Positions 1 to 11,640 of a stretch of DNA of 64,000 bases are shown one piece after another. Both the position numbers and the translations under genes were made by a program. The stretch comes from Spirodela intermedia (Eukaryota; Streptophyta; Magnoliopsida; Alismatales; Araceae), in NCBI GenBank assembly GCA_902729315.2, contig LR746265.1:7446892-7510891 (forward strand). Direction: 5' to 3'. The notes under the pieces were generated by a model. That model did not search any database and was not told the DNA's origin. It was given only the letters and a program-made list of their open reading frames with translations. Numbering within the stretch: position 1 is the stretch's first letter; each line of letters starts with the position of its first letter.

Positions 1-470
1 ATCCACACAAGACGGGCCCTGCGATGTCGCCAGTGCTCCTCATCGGCGGTTGCATGACTTCATCTAAGAAGTAGCAAATGTCTAAGTATTCAGAGTGAAG
101 CATGCCTGTAGAATCTCTCCGTCATCTAACTGGATAACATGATACCACCAAATTGGCCATGGCAACGTTTCAAGAAACTCCCATCGGTCGTCATTCAAGA
201 GACGATAAAAGCATATCCACGCACTCCAACCGCCACATATAGCCGAAGTACTCCACCAAGATGGGAATCTCACGTACGGAGCCAGCACAGACACGGACCC
301 TTATCCTTCGGGTGCGATGGCACCTCTGAGACGCCGCCGCGGGACGTCGCTGTTGCTCCGGCGACGAAGTCCTTGCCTGACAAGGAGAGGTTGTCACCAC
401 AAGGCGGAAGGCAGCTATCCAGATAGTCGGTGCACAAGCAAAACGGGTTAACGCTCGTGGGCACGACCCA
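1..470 (-). repeat. Duplicated BBI 3' region, copy 1
   Basis: This block matches the stretch at about 19306-20047 in the same order and orientation. Shared stretches include cagtgctcctcatc near position 32, gtttcaagaaactccc near 167, and the cgaagtccttgcc run near 364. The match runs off the left edge of the window, so the true extent is unknown. On the minus strand the block covers the end of a Bowman-Birk inhibitor coding region and its 3' flank. It carries only one copy of the 174-bp unit that is tandemly doubled in the other locus. Similarity stops near 470, inside the coding part, so the 5' half of this gene copy is missing or replaced. Confidence 0.7.
270..470 (-). pseudogene. Bowman-Birk-type protease inhibitor, truncated 3' fragment
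   Basis: Read on the minus strand, this encodes TSVNPFCLCTDYLDSCLPPC followed by GD, ending near position 393. It is the last inhibitory half-domain of a Bowman-Birk serine protease inhibitor, with the C-x-C-x6-C-x3-C cysteine pattern. The corresponding end of the copy at 20014-20358 is PSFCACLDLLTTCPPTCGD and then a stop. Here the stop codon position reads AAC, so the frame runs on into former 3' flank until about 270. Upstream of TSVNPF the sequence no longer shows the expected cysteines, signal peptide or ATG. The family role is to block trypsin- or chymotrypsin-like proteases in seeds or wounded tissue. This copy looks non-functional because both its start and its stop are lost. Confidence 0.65.
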
Positions 471-858
471 TCTCCGTCTGTCCTTTACCAGCACTTGAAA
501 TAGCCAATCCTTTTAAAATCTCTCTCAACCCTTAGCTCTCTCCAGTGTATCTGCGTGTGCGTCTCCCTACCGATCTATACACCCTCGAATCTAGTGAACA
601 GCTTAGTCGAGGAATATCTATAAATGTCCGTTAATAAGATAGTAACCTTCTGCGGAATAGAGATGATGAATCAAGATCACGAGGTGAAAAAACAGAATGC
701 ACAGGCGGATCAACATTGGCCGGCACAGCAGCCTGAGACCTTAAGCTCGCCGGAGAAGAGGTGTGCATCGTGCCCATCTGGAGAAACCTCGCCGAAATTG
801 TCAGAGTAGGAGGGGGATGAGAGGAGGGGTTCTCTGTGCTTGGGGCCAGTCCAGAGAG

Positions 859-3800
859 CTACGTCTCCATGGATTTCACGCCTGTAGACCGCTGCCGCCT
901 CTTCCTCGTCGACCTCTTCCCCTCTCCGTCTTTCTTCGCCGGCTTCGAGACCAGCGGCTGCGTGCTTTCGAGGTGCTGCCGGATGGCGGCGACTGGGTCC
1001 GACTGGAATGCGGGATGGCTGAAGACGGCCTGTAGCTGCTTTCCCTCTCTCTCCCTGCGGGAATCAGACGCCATAAGAGCGGTCGGAACTGGGACGAGAT
1101 CCAACAAGAATGAGGAAGCTGAAAGGGACTGTACACTAGCTTCGTCCTGGACTTGCAGTTGAATTTCAGTTTAGCAGTGGGACCGTCCTGCTGTGGCGGT
1201 GGGCTATTTTCATCCGGCAAGGTGGCAGAGAGTGCAGAGAGATCATAGGCTTTGAGTTTCTTCTGCCGGCTTCGTGTTCTTTTCTTCTGCAGAGGAAACC
1301 CTAGAGTAGATGACTTCCATGGGGAATTGGACTGAAAAAATACTAAACAAGATGAATATTGATCATTTAGCACTCATAGAGGGAGAACAGTGAGACTGGT
1401 GACCATACATCGATGCATTGCCGATTAAAGGACAGCGCAAGCTCACAGAAGGCCATTAGAGAGGTGGCAAAATTGAATGATCACCACCTTAAAAAAATTC
1501 AGAGAAATGATTCAAAGCAGTTTCGTCACAAACCCACGTCAAGAAATCATGCGGATGACTCTAGATGGTGTAATTGAATCCGGGCAAAAATCTCTGAATT
1601 TCTTGCGTTCAATCAAGTATTGGACGAGTTCTTGTTGATGAGAATGAGGATCAGGATGGAATGAGATGAAAGTACACCATAAGAAACTCTATAAAGACCA
1701 GTGGCTAATAGAATGTCTGGGGGAGAATCATGTTTGAGCGATGGAAACTCATAAAATATGCCTCTACATGTGAGAAACCTAAAGTGGAGATCAAACCAAG
1801 CTGTGATGGAACAGCGAGACCGCCGCCCGTCTTTGTGGATTGCGGGAGCAGACAAGGCATGTCCAAAGTTCAATGAATCCTGGGCCTGAAGTAAAACTGG
1901 AAAGAAAGAAAGAAAGTTTGGACGATGAAGCTCGCAGGGAAGGTATTAGAGACGATTTGTGTCAAGAGAAACAGGTGAAGATTCCAAGGTATGTGAAGAC
2001 AGGAAGAGCGCATCGTCACAGCATCTCCTTGTTGATGGAAAATGGGTCAGCTTGAGTTTTCACATACATTTCTCGACAATCCATGACCATCGCTTAAAAG
2101 ATGAAGAAACAGCTTTAAAGTTGCTTTGATAATCCCTCATAAACGAGCAAGATATAACAGCACTTCAAGAAACTCTAAAAGAGGCACAAAAGCGGTGTCA
2201 AATGATCAAAGAGCAGTGTGAAACCTTGCTGATTGTTTTTGTAGCAGATAGGGAAACGGCAACCTTTTTGACATCTGAAAACATATCAAACGTGAAGAAT
2301 AATTTAAGCATCAGTATTTTCTAGAAGGGAAAAGGATGAAAAAATAAATACTGAAATCAAATTGCAGCTAGACCATTTAGCAGTTCAAGATTTAAGACTC
2401 AATAAAATGACCACTCAAATAAAATATAACAGAAGAATAAAAAAAAAATGATAAGAATGGCACCATAACACCGACAGGTGAAGATTGTATATCTCCTTTA
2501 TATGATCATAAAAATCAATAAGTCCAATGTTCTTTTACAGCCCATCAGTTTTGCAAATGACTGAAGATCCAGGCAGCCTGGCTAAAGAATAGCATGGTCT
2601 AAGGCCATGCTTTCCACATCCAGCTGGCGATCCATATCAGAGACTCCTTTTCTTTGCATGTTCTCTGAGAAACAAGGGACTCTCAACCTTTGCTGGGAAA
2701 TATTGAAATCAATAACATAGAAGACGGAAGAAGGAGACGTGTGCATAGAACATGGGAGGAATTCAGGAGACCTCCATAGATCAGAAGTCTCAGACGAGAT
2801 CATCTGAGAACTATAAATAGCGCCTGGAGAAACAGAGTAAGAGAGAACAGTGAACCTGGAGAGGCAGGGAATCCTCTCGAATCCCATCCCCACCCCCACT
2901 TCTCTCCTTCCCCTCTATTTCGATAGAACTATCATTCTGACATTCTATCAACACTACACTGTCCAATGTTGCTATATCAACATTGTTGATTTTCTTTCCC
3001 CTGATTCGTTCTGATCTGATCCTTCCAAAGAGGATCATATTAGCATGTTGCGATAGATGAATGAAAGAAATAAAGTAGTGAACTGAAATCAAGTCCACAA
3101 AAACACAGTTAAATAGGCCCTAGCACCAACGCATCAAAGACCATAGTCACCAGTCTGAAATTACACCAGCTCAATTCATGTAAGGGAAACTCATAAAGCA
3201 AACATACGAATCATGATTATATGTTGATCGTCCAAGGTCAACCAGGGTGTTTTAAAGTTGCCTTTCATTGAATCTGGCTGCAACTAGTACCATTCTTATT
3301 TAGAAGATTATCGCAATATTGCCCATCCCAGCATCCATCTGTAGTTCAGGAGCCACATTCCCTGTATAGCCCCAAATGACACCACAGATTAACATCATAC
3401 GCACGAGATAGTCCTTGGCAAACCAGTGAGACCAAGATGAGTCAACCTGAAATTACACCCAGACATGAACTTGGTCCAACATAGCATCAAATGGTATAAA
3501 TATAAGAATAAAAATTTTAAATTTATAAATTCCCCATGGAAACATTGAATATAGGACTTGATTGACAACATGTTTTAATATAAGGTTCATGAATTCAGTA
3601 TAAATCTCATATCAACAAATGGTGGTTCGAATTAAAATTTCAAATAATATCACAACAGTTTTCAATTCTCAGAAGTTGGCAACAAAAAAATTTAAACAAG
3701 AAAGAGATTAATTACCCAGTTTTTTTAAAATTTCGTGTTTTAAGAAACTCTCGTCCTCATTAAAATCTCCTGCCTTGCCACTATCCTAACTCCATTGGAA

Positions 3801-5207
3801 AGGATGAAAGCGAAATCAGGCAGATGGGCTGTGACCACAGTGACCACAGCAAATTGCTGCACATAGTCAGGGCGAACAATGTAGAGCACCAACAGAAGTT
3901 TTTCCTTTTCCAACACTTTCCAGTTTCAGTTTGCTGCTTCTCCCACTACAAACTCATTTCTAGTCCTTTATCCATTGGCTCTCCAGCAGACTCCTCTCCC
4001 TTTTATACTTCATTTCTATAAAATTATGTCTCTTTCCAACATGAAAGGGTGTCAACGAAAGAGCAATTGCAGTTAGAACCAAGCTGCGTGATTGAGACCA
4101 TCAAATTTCCATGTAAGCAATTCGGTTCCCTTTTTCCTTAATTGTCGATTATTTTGTAGGTTCTCCATCATAATTCATGGAAGCCTCCAATTTCAGCTCA
4201 AATCAACAGATCAGAATCGGAATCTACTGACCGAGAATGCAATAGTCCAGGATTAGAACTATGACAATTAATCAATCTTTAGGAACTGTTACCAATCAAG
4301 CTGCAATGCACCAGCAATCTTTAATCGATAAAGCAGCCAAACCTTACTCCTTGACCATTTTTTCTAATTTTCTCTATTTTAAGCTAATACAACATGGGCA
4401 ACAAAAATATAAATCCGTGTCAAGTGCAGTTAAAGCTCCACACACGAAAAGAAAATTCCAGCCCGACATTATTAGAAATATTGTGGTTATAATTGACTAT
4501 CGACAAGGACAACACATGAAAAACAAAAATTTCTGTTTAAATATTTACTTGAAGAGGTAATATGACTGTAATAAGTATATCTCATCTCACTATGCAGAAA
4601 AGAAGTATGCCATCCAACTGAGAAGAATGAAATACATTTATTACTGGGGTTGCATGACACAACTCAGAATTTAGTTCCGCAAGATCCTTCTCACCTTCTA
4701 CTGACAGAATCATTTCGATGGCTGAAATAGATATTCAAAGGCATATGTACGATCTCATTATTACTTTTTCTGTTTTGAATCAAGAATCCTCGTATATTGA
4801 AGACAGATAAGTACTTTCAGAGAAGATTATATAAGTTATACAATAGAAACTTTACAGTTTCATATACATTAGAATTCTTTCATTTTTAATTATCAAGTGC
4901 GTCAAAAGCACAATAACGAGTGAAAAAGAAAATGAAATGATCATGTAATCCACTTTATTCAATAGCTTTTGAAAAGAAAGAAGAAAAAAATATCAGAGCT
5001 GATCCTATACCTTAAACATATGAAAGCGAAAAAGAAACTAGAGAACAGTGAGTTCGGTGGAATCAAGCCTATTACATCAAATACTTACATAGCATCCATA
5101 ATTTACATAAATGAAGAACTTTAACAAAAATGAAAAACTTACGCTCATAGAAATGCTTTCGTTTCTCAAATTTCAGGGAGTGCCTAGAAACCTTTCCGGA
5201 GTTCGAT
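859..5207 (-). CDS. SLX9-like ribosome biogenesis protein (partial, 5' exons not found)
   Basis: Minus-strand exons fit one protein. Exon a, 5207-5143, encodes SRHSLKFEKRKHFYE with its flanks and has acceptor atttcag and donor GTAAGT. A short candidate exon, 4721-4695, is uncertain. Exon 1286-1135 begins KKRTRSRQKKLKAYDLSALS and ends NCKSRTKL plus a split Val. The last exon, 1054-859, has HPAFQSDPVAAIRQHLESTQ and ends STGVKSMET. Joining 1135 to 1054 (donor GTACAG, acceptor cccgcag) keeps frame and yields the expected LVEREGKQLQ. From memory, plant SLX9-like proteins have an FEKKLQFY motif, then RSRQKKLKAYDLS, then HPAFQ..P..AIHQHL..TQP. In yeast, Slx9 acts in nucleolar 18S rRNA processing and 40S export; the plant role is inferred. 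The N-terminal exon and at least one small exon between 4695 and 1287 were not found. The introns are AT-rich. Confidence 0.65.
1378..2420 (+). pseudogene. Decayed coiled-coil protein fragment
   Basis: Plus-strand reading gives protein-like stretches broken by stops and frame changes. About 1380-1575 is open for 60 codons. About 1900-2050 is charged. About 2154-2320 reads ALQETLKEAQKRCQMIKEQC and continues in the same style. About 2325-2420 continues in another frame with KLQLDHLAVQDLRLNKMTTQ. The heptad-like leucines and charged residues suggest a long coiled-coil protein such as a kinesin tail or filament-like protein, but I cannot name the family. It lies antisense inside an intron of the SLX9-like gene. 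A captured gene fragment or old pseudogene is the simplest reading. Confidence 0.35.
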
Positions 5208-5209
5208 CT

Positions 5210-6215
5210 GAAATCAGGTAACGGTTACTGTTAACTGATAGAAATAAAGCAAAGCACAGCTGAAAAAAAATTGAATGTTAAGGTTTAATTATGTCTTAAA
5301 CTCAGACAGTAAGCAGATCTTCATATACATTAGCTGACAAGCCCCATTTATTTGTAATAAATCCGAGAGAAGAAATTCAAAACAAGGCCTCAGCAACATG
5401 AAAAGCAAATAAACAAAAAATTCACATAAAACGTAAACAGATGGTACGGTGTGACGATTTGAACAAAACGAATAGTGAGAACAAGAAAAAACAGCGCTAA
5501 AAGCACACGAAAAATCCAAGAAAAAGTATAGTTTAATCTCAAAACGTAAAAGCATAAAAGAAAAGCATCCTACGAAATCAAACTACCTGAACAACAAAAT
5601 GAATGGAATGGCAATCTCTTTTCACATTGATGTATAATATGATACCATTCACAACATACATTTGAAACTACCTAAGAAAAGTGATTAACTTCAAAATTTA
5701 AAAAATACACCTTGTAAATGAAAATTTAGACAAGTTGCGAGAGGATCGCCATACCTCAGACTAGCGAGCCCCATTTATTAAATGTGAAAAACTGATCCCA
5801 ATTCAAAGAACTCAGAAATCCTATCAAAAGCCAAGAACCAGTAAAAACACTATAACAGTAAAGAACGATTATAAAGGCTATAGGTGACAATCTTAGATGC
5901 TCTAAACAATAACCAAAATTTAAAGGAAGCAATATCTACAACATAGTGCATATGATATCATTCTTCGAAAATAGATTAGAAGTTTCAGGATGGCAAAAAC
6001 CAGATAACTCCAAGACCAACAAAAAACAAAGAAATTTAGGATCTATGTTCACTGCCATTCATTTATTTGGGGCACCATCATTGCATTACTCTTAATGTAT
6101 TCCTTCTTTCTCTGAGGGAGGTTGTTAATCTGAGCACTTTACTAATCATGATTAATGAAGGGTGCTTATCGTGTATCCGGCCGCTTTTGCATTCGTTGAA
6201 ATACAGCTGATGACA
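5210..6215. other. AT-rich spacer upstream of the last recognised SLX9-like exon
   Basis: No open frame here resembles a known protein. It may hold introns and small 5' exons of the SLX9-like gene, whose start codon I could not place. Confidence 0.5.
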
Positions 6216-6650
6216 TTTATGCCTCTAGCCTAAGGGAATTAACCAGAGTAAGAAATAACAAGCATAAAAAAAGATTCAAATTCAAGCACAATACCAATGG
6301 ATCGCATGATGGAAGTTTCAGTCTTCATAAGTATATATCAATATTGGATATTATTTGATTCATTAAAAATTTCTGTATCACATAAAAGCAGACAAATAAT
6401 GTTCACACTATGTATAAGAGATCCTCAAGCAAAAGTTAAAAATCTACGTCTGTTAAATGCACTAAAGAAGTAAAGTGACTTTACTTCCCAGTCTAACACA
6501 ATGAAGAAGGTATAAAACTCTTCTATGCATCATAACTTAACCATGTTCATGTGCCAAATGCACAAATATCTTCTAGACATCTGGTAAAATCATTACAAAG
6601 ATGAATGCCTTGACTCACAATTTTTATAGGAAATGAATGCTGGATAACTG
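6216..6650 (+). repeat. Dispersed repeat, part A, copy 1
   Basis: This stretch matches 30850-31260 with substitutions and small indels throughout. Shared landmarks include gatgga.gtttca.tcttca near 6308, atcaatattggatattatt near 6337, cctcaagca near 6423, and gaagaaggtataaaa near 6502. It has no coding content and is probably non-coding transposon sequence. Confidence 0.6.
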
Positions 6651-7304
6651 ATTTCATCAGAAAATATTTGAAATCCCAAAACCCAATGGATATATGCAAA
6701 AAGAATAAGTCAAGAGTATTGATAAAGTAAGCACAAGCACACACCATAAATCACCATCACAATTAAGCATCTCTCACTACACTTCCATGATGAACATAGT
6801 ACCATAGGCATCTCATAGTGCCACGATAGTGGCACACTGAATTACACAGTAACCCTGGCTAATTATAAAAAGGTGACTGATTCATTGAGAAGGATATAGA
6901 GCACCTCACTGAGTTTTATCTGAATACGAACTCAACTTGAATATTTAATCAATCACAATAAATAGATACGCAAAGGATACATGTTCATGATATTAGTTGC
7001 TTTCAGTGATAGATATTCCTCCCGAAACGAAGCACAAGAATTATGATAATGACGCCCGTTAATCTATTCAAATCAGTAAAATGTCAGACATTCTATAAAC
7101 TTTAGGAAAGAAAAATAAGTTTTGAGGATAGATGATCCGAATGTAGTATTTACCTCGATCACGTTTTTTTAGAGGATCTGATATACTATTGTTAAAATGA
7201 CTGGCGCCGGCTGTGAAATTGCAATGAAGTTGTGAAGCGTTTGGGTCCACACATAGGGGTGTGAAGAAAGAGAGGTATTTATCATGTGTGCCTTTAAAAG
7301 AAAG

Positions 7305-7310
<6 letters not shown>

Positions 7311-7341
<31 letters not shown>
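7311..7341 (+). repeat. (AG)n microsatellite
   Basis: About fifteen perfect AG dinucleotides. Confidence 0.95.
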
Positions 7342-7344
<3 letters not shown>

Positions 7345-7849
7345 TTCTATTTAGTGCTATTAGTCAACATCAAAATACTTAAATGAACAGAATCTGCAAA
7401 TGAGCCACAAAGAGAATAGCGTAGGGCTAGAGTGACTTTCCATGATAAAAGTTGAGATTTCTCATTTTATTGATAGGAGTAGGTTATGGATCAAGTCACC
7501 CTATTTAAGAAGAACTTTGTTAGTCGAAGCACTTTCCCGTCTGCCAACAAAAGGACCAATTCATCTCCCCTCCTATTTCCTATTTCCTATTGTGGCCCAC
7601 TTGGAACCAACACATTAAATGTAGCTAAGCCTTCTGTTAGAGTTGGGCTCATGTAAGTAAACAAGTAAAATCAATGCAAGCAGATTAACCTGTGGAATAA
7701 ACAAATCAAATAACGTTAAAGAGTAGCCTTTTAGGAAAAATAGGGCACATGAAAGGCAGTTCAACAACAGCAAGCCCCTTGCAATTCAAAAATTTTACTC
7801 ACCCTTCCCTCTAAGCCATCCGCGCTTTACTCTGAGCCTTCTGTGTTGT

Positions 7850-8560
7850 AATCTATGGATTTTCTCCGCCTTCTGTCCAATAGAGGAGAACCAACCAAAT
7901 CCTTTCGCTTCCGGAGGCCCGAGAAGAGGCCGGTGATCTGTGGAGGTCGGGGACCCTGGAGAGCGAACTTGGTCGATCCGGGCCAGAGGGTGGGGTAGAG
8001 GAGCCGCCGAAGGCCGCATAGGACGACTTGCTCCTCAGTGTCACGGGCTCAAGGACAACCAGACCTCGATTTTCGCCCCGGACCGGCCTTGGTCTCCCTC
8101 GCCGGCACCAAGCAACCTCTCTACAAGTCGCGGAAGATTTTTCTTAGCCGGCACAGAGCAAGTCTCTCTTAGAGTAACAGGAGGAAGGCCCCGCTTCGTC
8201 TTTCCACGCTTGATTCCCCTCTCCATTTTACAGGGCACATCCCGTTTTTGCCCTAACGGGCCGCGATCTGGGCCGCCCAGAAATCCCGCCAAGCCCCCGT
8301 TATTTCCTCTTCTCACGGCAGAACGTGCGTCGAACGATTTTCCCGCCTACAGCGACCCTCCGGTGCATTGTTCCGCCGGTTCGCCCGAAACTCTGGTCCA
8401 CCGCGAAGAGCCGTTCATTCTCTGGTTCCGTCGTAACGGGTCGACCACCCTGCCCCTATCCTGGTCCGTTGGCTCGTGTCCTGTGGGGTCCCTTCCGGCG
8501 GCGGTGAGAATCTGCAATCAGCGCCTCAACAGAGAAGCTGATGCAGTGGGTGATTGACGA
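7850..8560. other. GC-rich island, possible promoter or first-exon region
   Basis: A sharp GC- and CpG-rich stretch sits in AT-rich surroundings. Both strands carry open frames, up to 205 codons on plus from 7940, but none shows a recognisable domain, so they probably reflect low stop frequency in GC-rich DNA. On the minus strand a strong donor-like site, GGTGAGTAAA, lies near 7800. The island could be the promoter and first exon of the minus-strand SLX9-like gene, or of a gene reading right, but no frame could be joined to a known exon. Confidence 0.35.
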
Positions 8561-8969
8561 GGTCCGCCTCGATCTAGTATCCAACACAAAAAGAGTGAGG
8601 AGCACTGCGCAAGGATGGAAGAAGAAGAAGAAGAATCTGATCGAGAGGAGGTTGCCAAAGGGAGAACGAGAAGAAGATGAAGAACAGACCAGATGCCAAG
8701 AGGCCTCTGACTAAGAAGTGGTTCATCTTCTGATTTATCAACTGTGCTCTCATCCGGTCGCTCTCTCTCGTCTCTTCGTATTGGCTCTCTGTATGCATCA
8801 CTCGGCACACGCGACTGCATTCTCCAGCGTCCTGGCTAACAATGCGGAGAGGAGACCCAAAAAACCCCAAAAGTTGTGCAAACGACGGTACGTCTCTCCA
8901 CTCCTCTGCGATTATGTAAAGGTTCATAACATATTTGATTCCACTAGTCATTCCTTCCCGCTTTGTCCG

Positions 8970-10118
8970 AAGAATCTAGTTTGAGGACCAGTTTATTGAG
9001 GAATGTGATTACTTTGGTGAGATGAATGATATTGGCTGTGAGATGATCGCTGGTCAGTTGTCTTCTACTTCAGCTGCTGGTTGGTATGTAAATCAAAACC
9101 GTGAGCATCTTTCTGTCTGCGGTCAGAAATTCCATGGCTGACAATCAGGACATAGAAAGCTTCCCAAAGAGATGTCTCTTGGTTCATGGGAGAAACCAGT
9201 CACGGGAATGTCGTCAAGATTTGATACTTGTAAAAGAGCATAATCATATTATCAAATGCCAGTTCTTAAAGAACTTAATTGCTAGGTTTACTTGGGAAAT
9301 GGTTGATGGAAGCGTGGGAAGTCGGTATTTTTTATCTGATGGTCTCGTATTGATCGAAGTTCTCTCGTTTCTCCCCTCTGCTTTCCTGAACAGGTGTGAA
9401 GATGATTCATCCCTTCTTTGGCCCATCTTAGGGCATTCCATCCCAAGTGTGGAGACTACCATGGTTCACTTTCCGTCTATTCCCTTCGTTTTATAAGACA
9501 CACTAGGACTTCACTGCAAGGTAATTTGTTTATTAAACTGCAATAGCGATATCACTTCTCTATCATACCTTTTTCCTCCTAAAGAAAGTTACCACTCCTG
9601 GCCGCCATCATTTTGGATGGATTATTCATCATGTTCGCTAATTCCCTTAGCTCGTGACGGTGTACCTCTAAGGTCAAGCCTACCAATGAATTACTTTTCT
9701 CTTCTTGTTTTATTTCTTCTGTGGTGGGTAGGACAGTCAAGAAGCAGATGGATGCTTTGAATGTGAAGTTTTGAATCTCTGTCAGAAGTCCTCTCCTTGC
9801 AGATTCATTTCTCCTTTCCGCTTGCTCCCTTCGGTTCCTTGAAACATTAGATAGTCGATTCCAACAAGCAGATTGCCCTGGGGGAAACACATGAGCTCGA
9901 TTCTCCTTATAACGAACATTTGAAGAAAGCTCACAACGGCGGATTGTTGGCCTAGTGTTGTCTGGTTTTATTGCCCTCACTATGGTTCAGACATGGAATA
10001 GGATGGCTTTCATGTTGATTTCTAGTCCTGGGTTTCAGGCGCAGGTAGATAAGTACAAGGAAGACCTTCAGGTGCACTCTTCCAAGTTCTACTATGCTTT
10101 GAGGAATGTTTTCTAGGG
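8970..10118 (+). pseudogene. Possible decayed plant gene, unidentified
   Basis: Two plus-strand pieces look protein-like. About 8984-9133 reads EDQFIEECDYFGEMNDIGCE and on to a stop. About 9940-10115 has a hydrophobic segment, RIVGLVLSGFIALTMVQTW, then a charged tail QAQVDKYKEDLQVHSSKFYY and a stop. Between them the frame is broken. I do not recognise the family; the second piece would be a membrane segment followed by an amphipathic helix. This could be two exons of a real gene or remnants. Confidence 0.25.
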
Positions 10119-10149
10119 TTATGCTACTATATTCATAAGGGTTATGCAA

Positions 10150-10789
10150 CTAGATCATGACCCAGTTACCTTTGAAAATAATAAATTAGGAGGCAAAAGA
10201 ATAAATTCACATAGTAGTCCCGTCCCATATTTGAAAAGAAGAAGCATCAATATATCCATATTCTGTTCCCCACTGTCTAGAGTAACTGTAATAATTTTAT
10301 TCTCAGGAAAAGTCGTATTTATTAAAATATGATAATAAGGTCAAACCATAAACCTACAAGGAAAAAAAAGAGAGACTTGGATCTGCAAAGAGAACATTCT
10401 GAAAAAATTAGGCTATAAAGTTTTCTCTTTCTGCATTCCATCATTCCTAGAATATGGGAAAATTATTTGCGGGTCTTGAAACAAATTAGATCAGACCAAC
10501 AAGGTGCTAAAATGAAGGATATACAAAACTAGAGAAATACTAAGTAGGTAATAAGCCCATTTGATATCTCTTCATCCCCAAAGAATTCTCGACATGAAAA
10601 CACACAGACAAAATGTTATATTTTAGTTCCCAATGTTTTATTCATGTGGACCTTACTAGCTCTAGTTTTAAGCTTCAATTTTGCATCATTTTATTTTACA
10701 TTAAAATGGCTTGGTTTTTACTAGTAGATGCTAGTCATAGGAATTTCTAATTTGTTCAAAGCATGAATACTGATTTTCTTAATAGCTCT
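10150..10789. other. AT-rich spacer
   Basis: I see no gene, RNA or structured repeat here. Confidence 0.6.
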
Positions 10790-11640
10790 TTTCCCTTTAC
10801 ATTCCACAATTAAAATTTTTATTTAAAATCCAAAAATTAAGATCAATTAAAGAATGAAAACTAATATCTTACTTGTATTCATTTATGTTACTTTTTTTAT
10901 TATCAGCATAAAAATATGTATTCAAAAGTTTGATATTAGAAAGTTGTGAATATTGTCAACATCAAGGTGTCTAGTTTATCATGAAGTTAAATAATGTGTC
11001 AACTCATGCCATTTAAGGTTATTGAGGAATAACTATGTATTTAGGCACCAAATTATATCAACCTTTCTGTCATCCTAAATTTCAAAAGTAAAAGTTTACT
11101 AAAATCACAATCAAATAGGAATACTATGTCCTTTATGATATATGACCATGGGTTGATTATTTTGTATCAAGTTTAGCTATTTTTTGAAAGTTTAGACTAC
11201 TTTCAGTTGTTTTAAGTTACATTTTTTTATACATTCATAATCATCCCTAAGAAAAACTTAGTATAGGCACAAAGACATGCTAAAAGCAATAAAGATGAAA
11301 ATGATTTACCAATGAATATAAACATGAAATCAAACTGCTCAAAAATAAAATGCATGTCTATATGCATGCAATCATGAAATAAAATTTGTAGAAAGAATGG
11401 GCCAATGATCTAGACACCCCAACACCAGAATGAGAGGTGCCATAAAATGGGTCTACAAAAAATTCAATGCCTCACATATGCAAAGTGTATATGGCTTTGA
11501 TGTGAAACATACAAAACATTGTATATTGAGGTATGTTTTTATTCATTCTAAAGAATGAAAGGCAACCCACTTTATGGCATATGCTTCCTATGTACTTAGA
11601 ATATAATGATTTATCAATGCATTAGAATTGAAACTTATTA
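10790..11640 (+). repeat. Dispersed repeat, part B, copy 1
   Basis: This matches 31290-32070 over most of its length. Landmarks: attccacaattaa near 10801, catgaagttaaat near 10980, accaaattatatca.cctttct near 11046, and gcc.tataaaatgggt near 11432. Copies A and B are adjacent at 30.85-32.07 kb but 4 kb apart here, so this locus was split or the family is modular. It is non-coding. Confidence 0.6.

Noticed and set aside
7068-7250. Minus-strand ATG frame with a donor-like site, as first exon of the SLX9-like gene
   Set aside because: Its splice phase does not fit the exon at 5207, and joining it creates a stop.
7940-8557. A 205-codon plus-strand frame in the GC island
   Set aside because: No recognisable domain, and equally open frames exist on the other strand.
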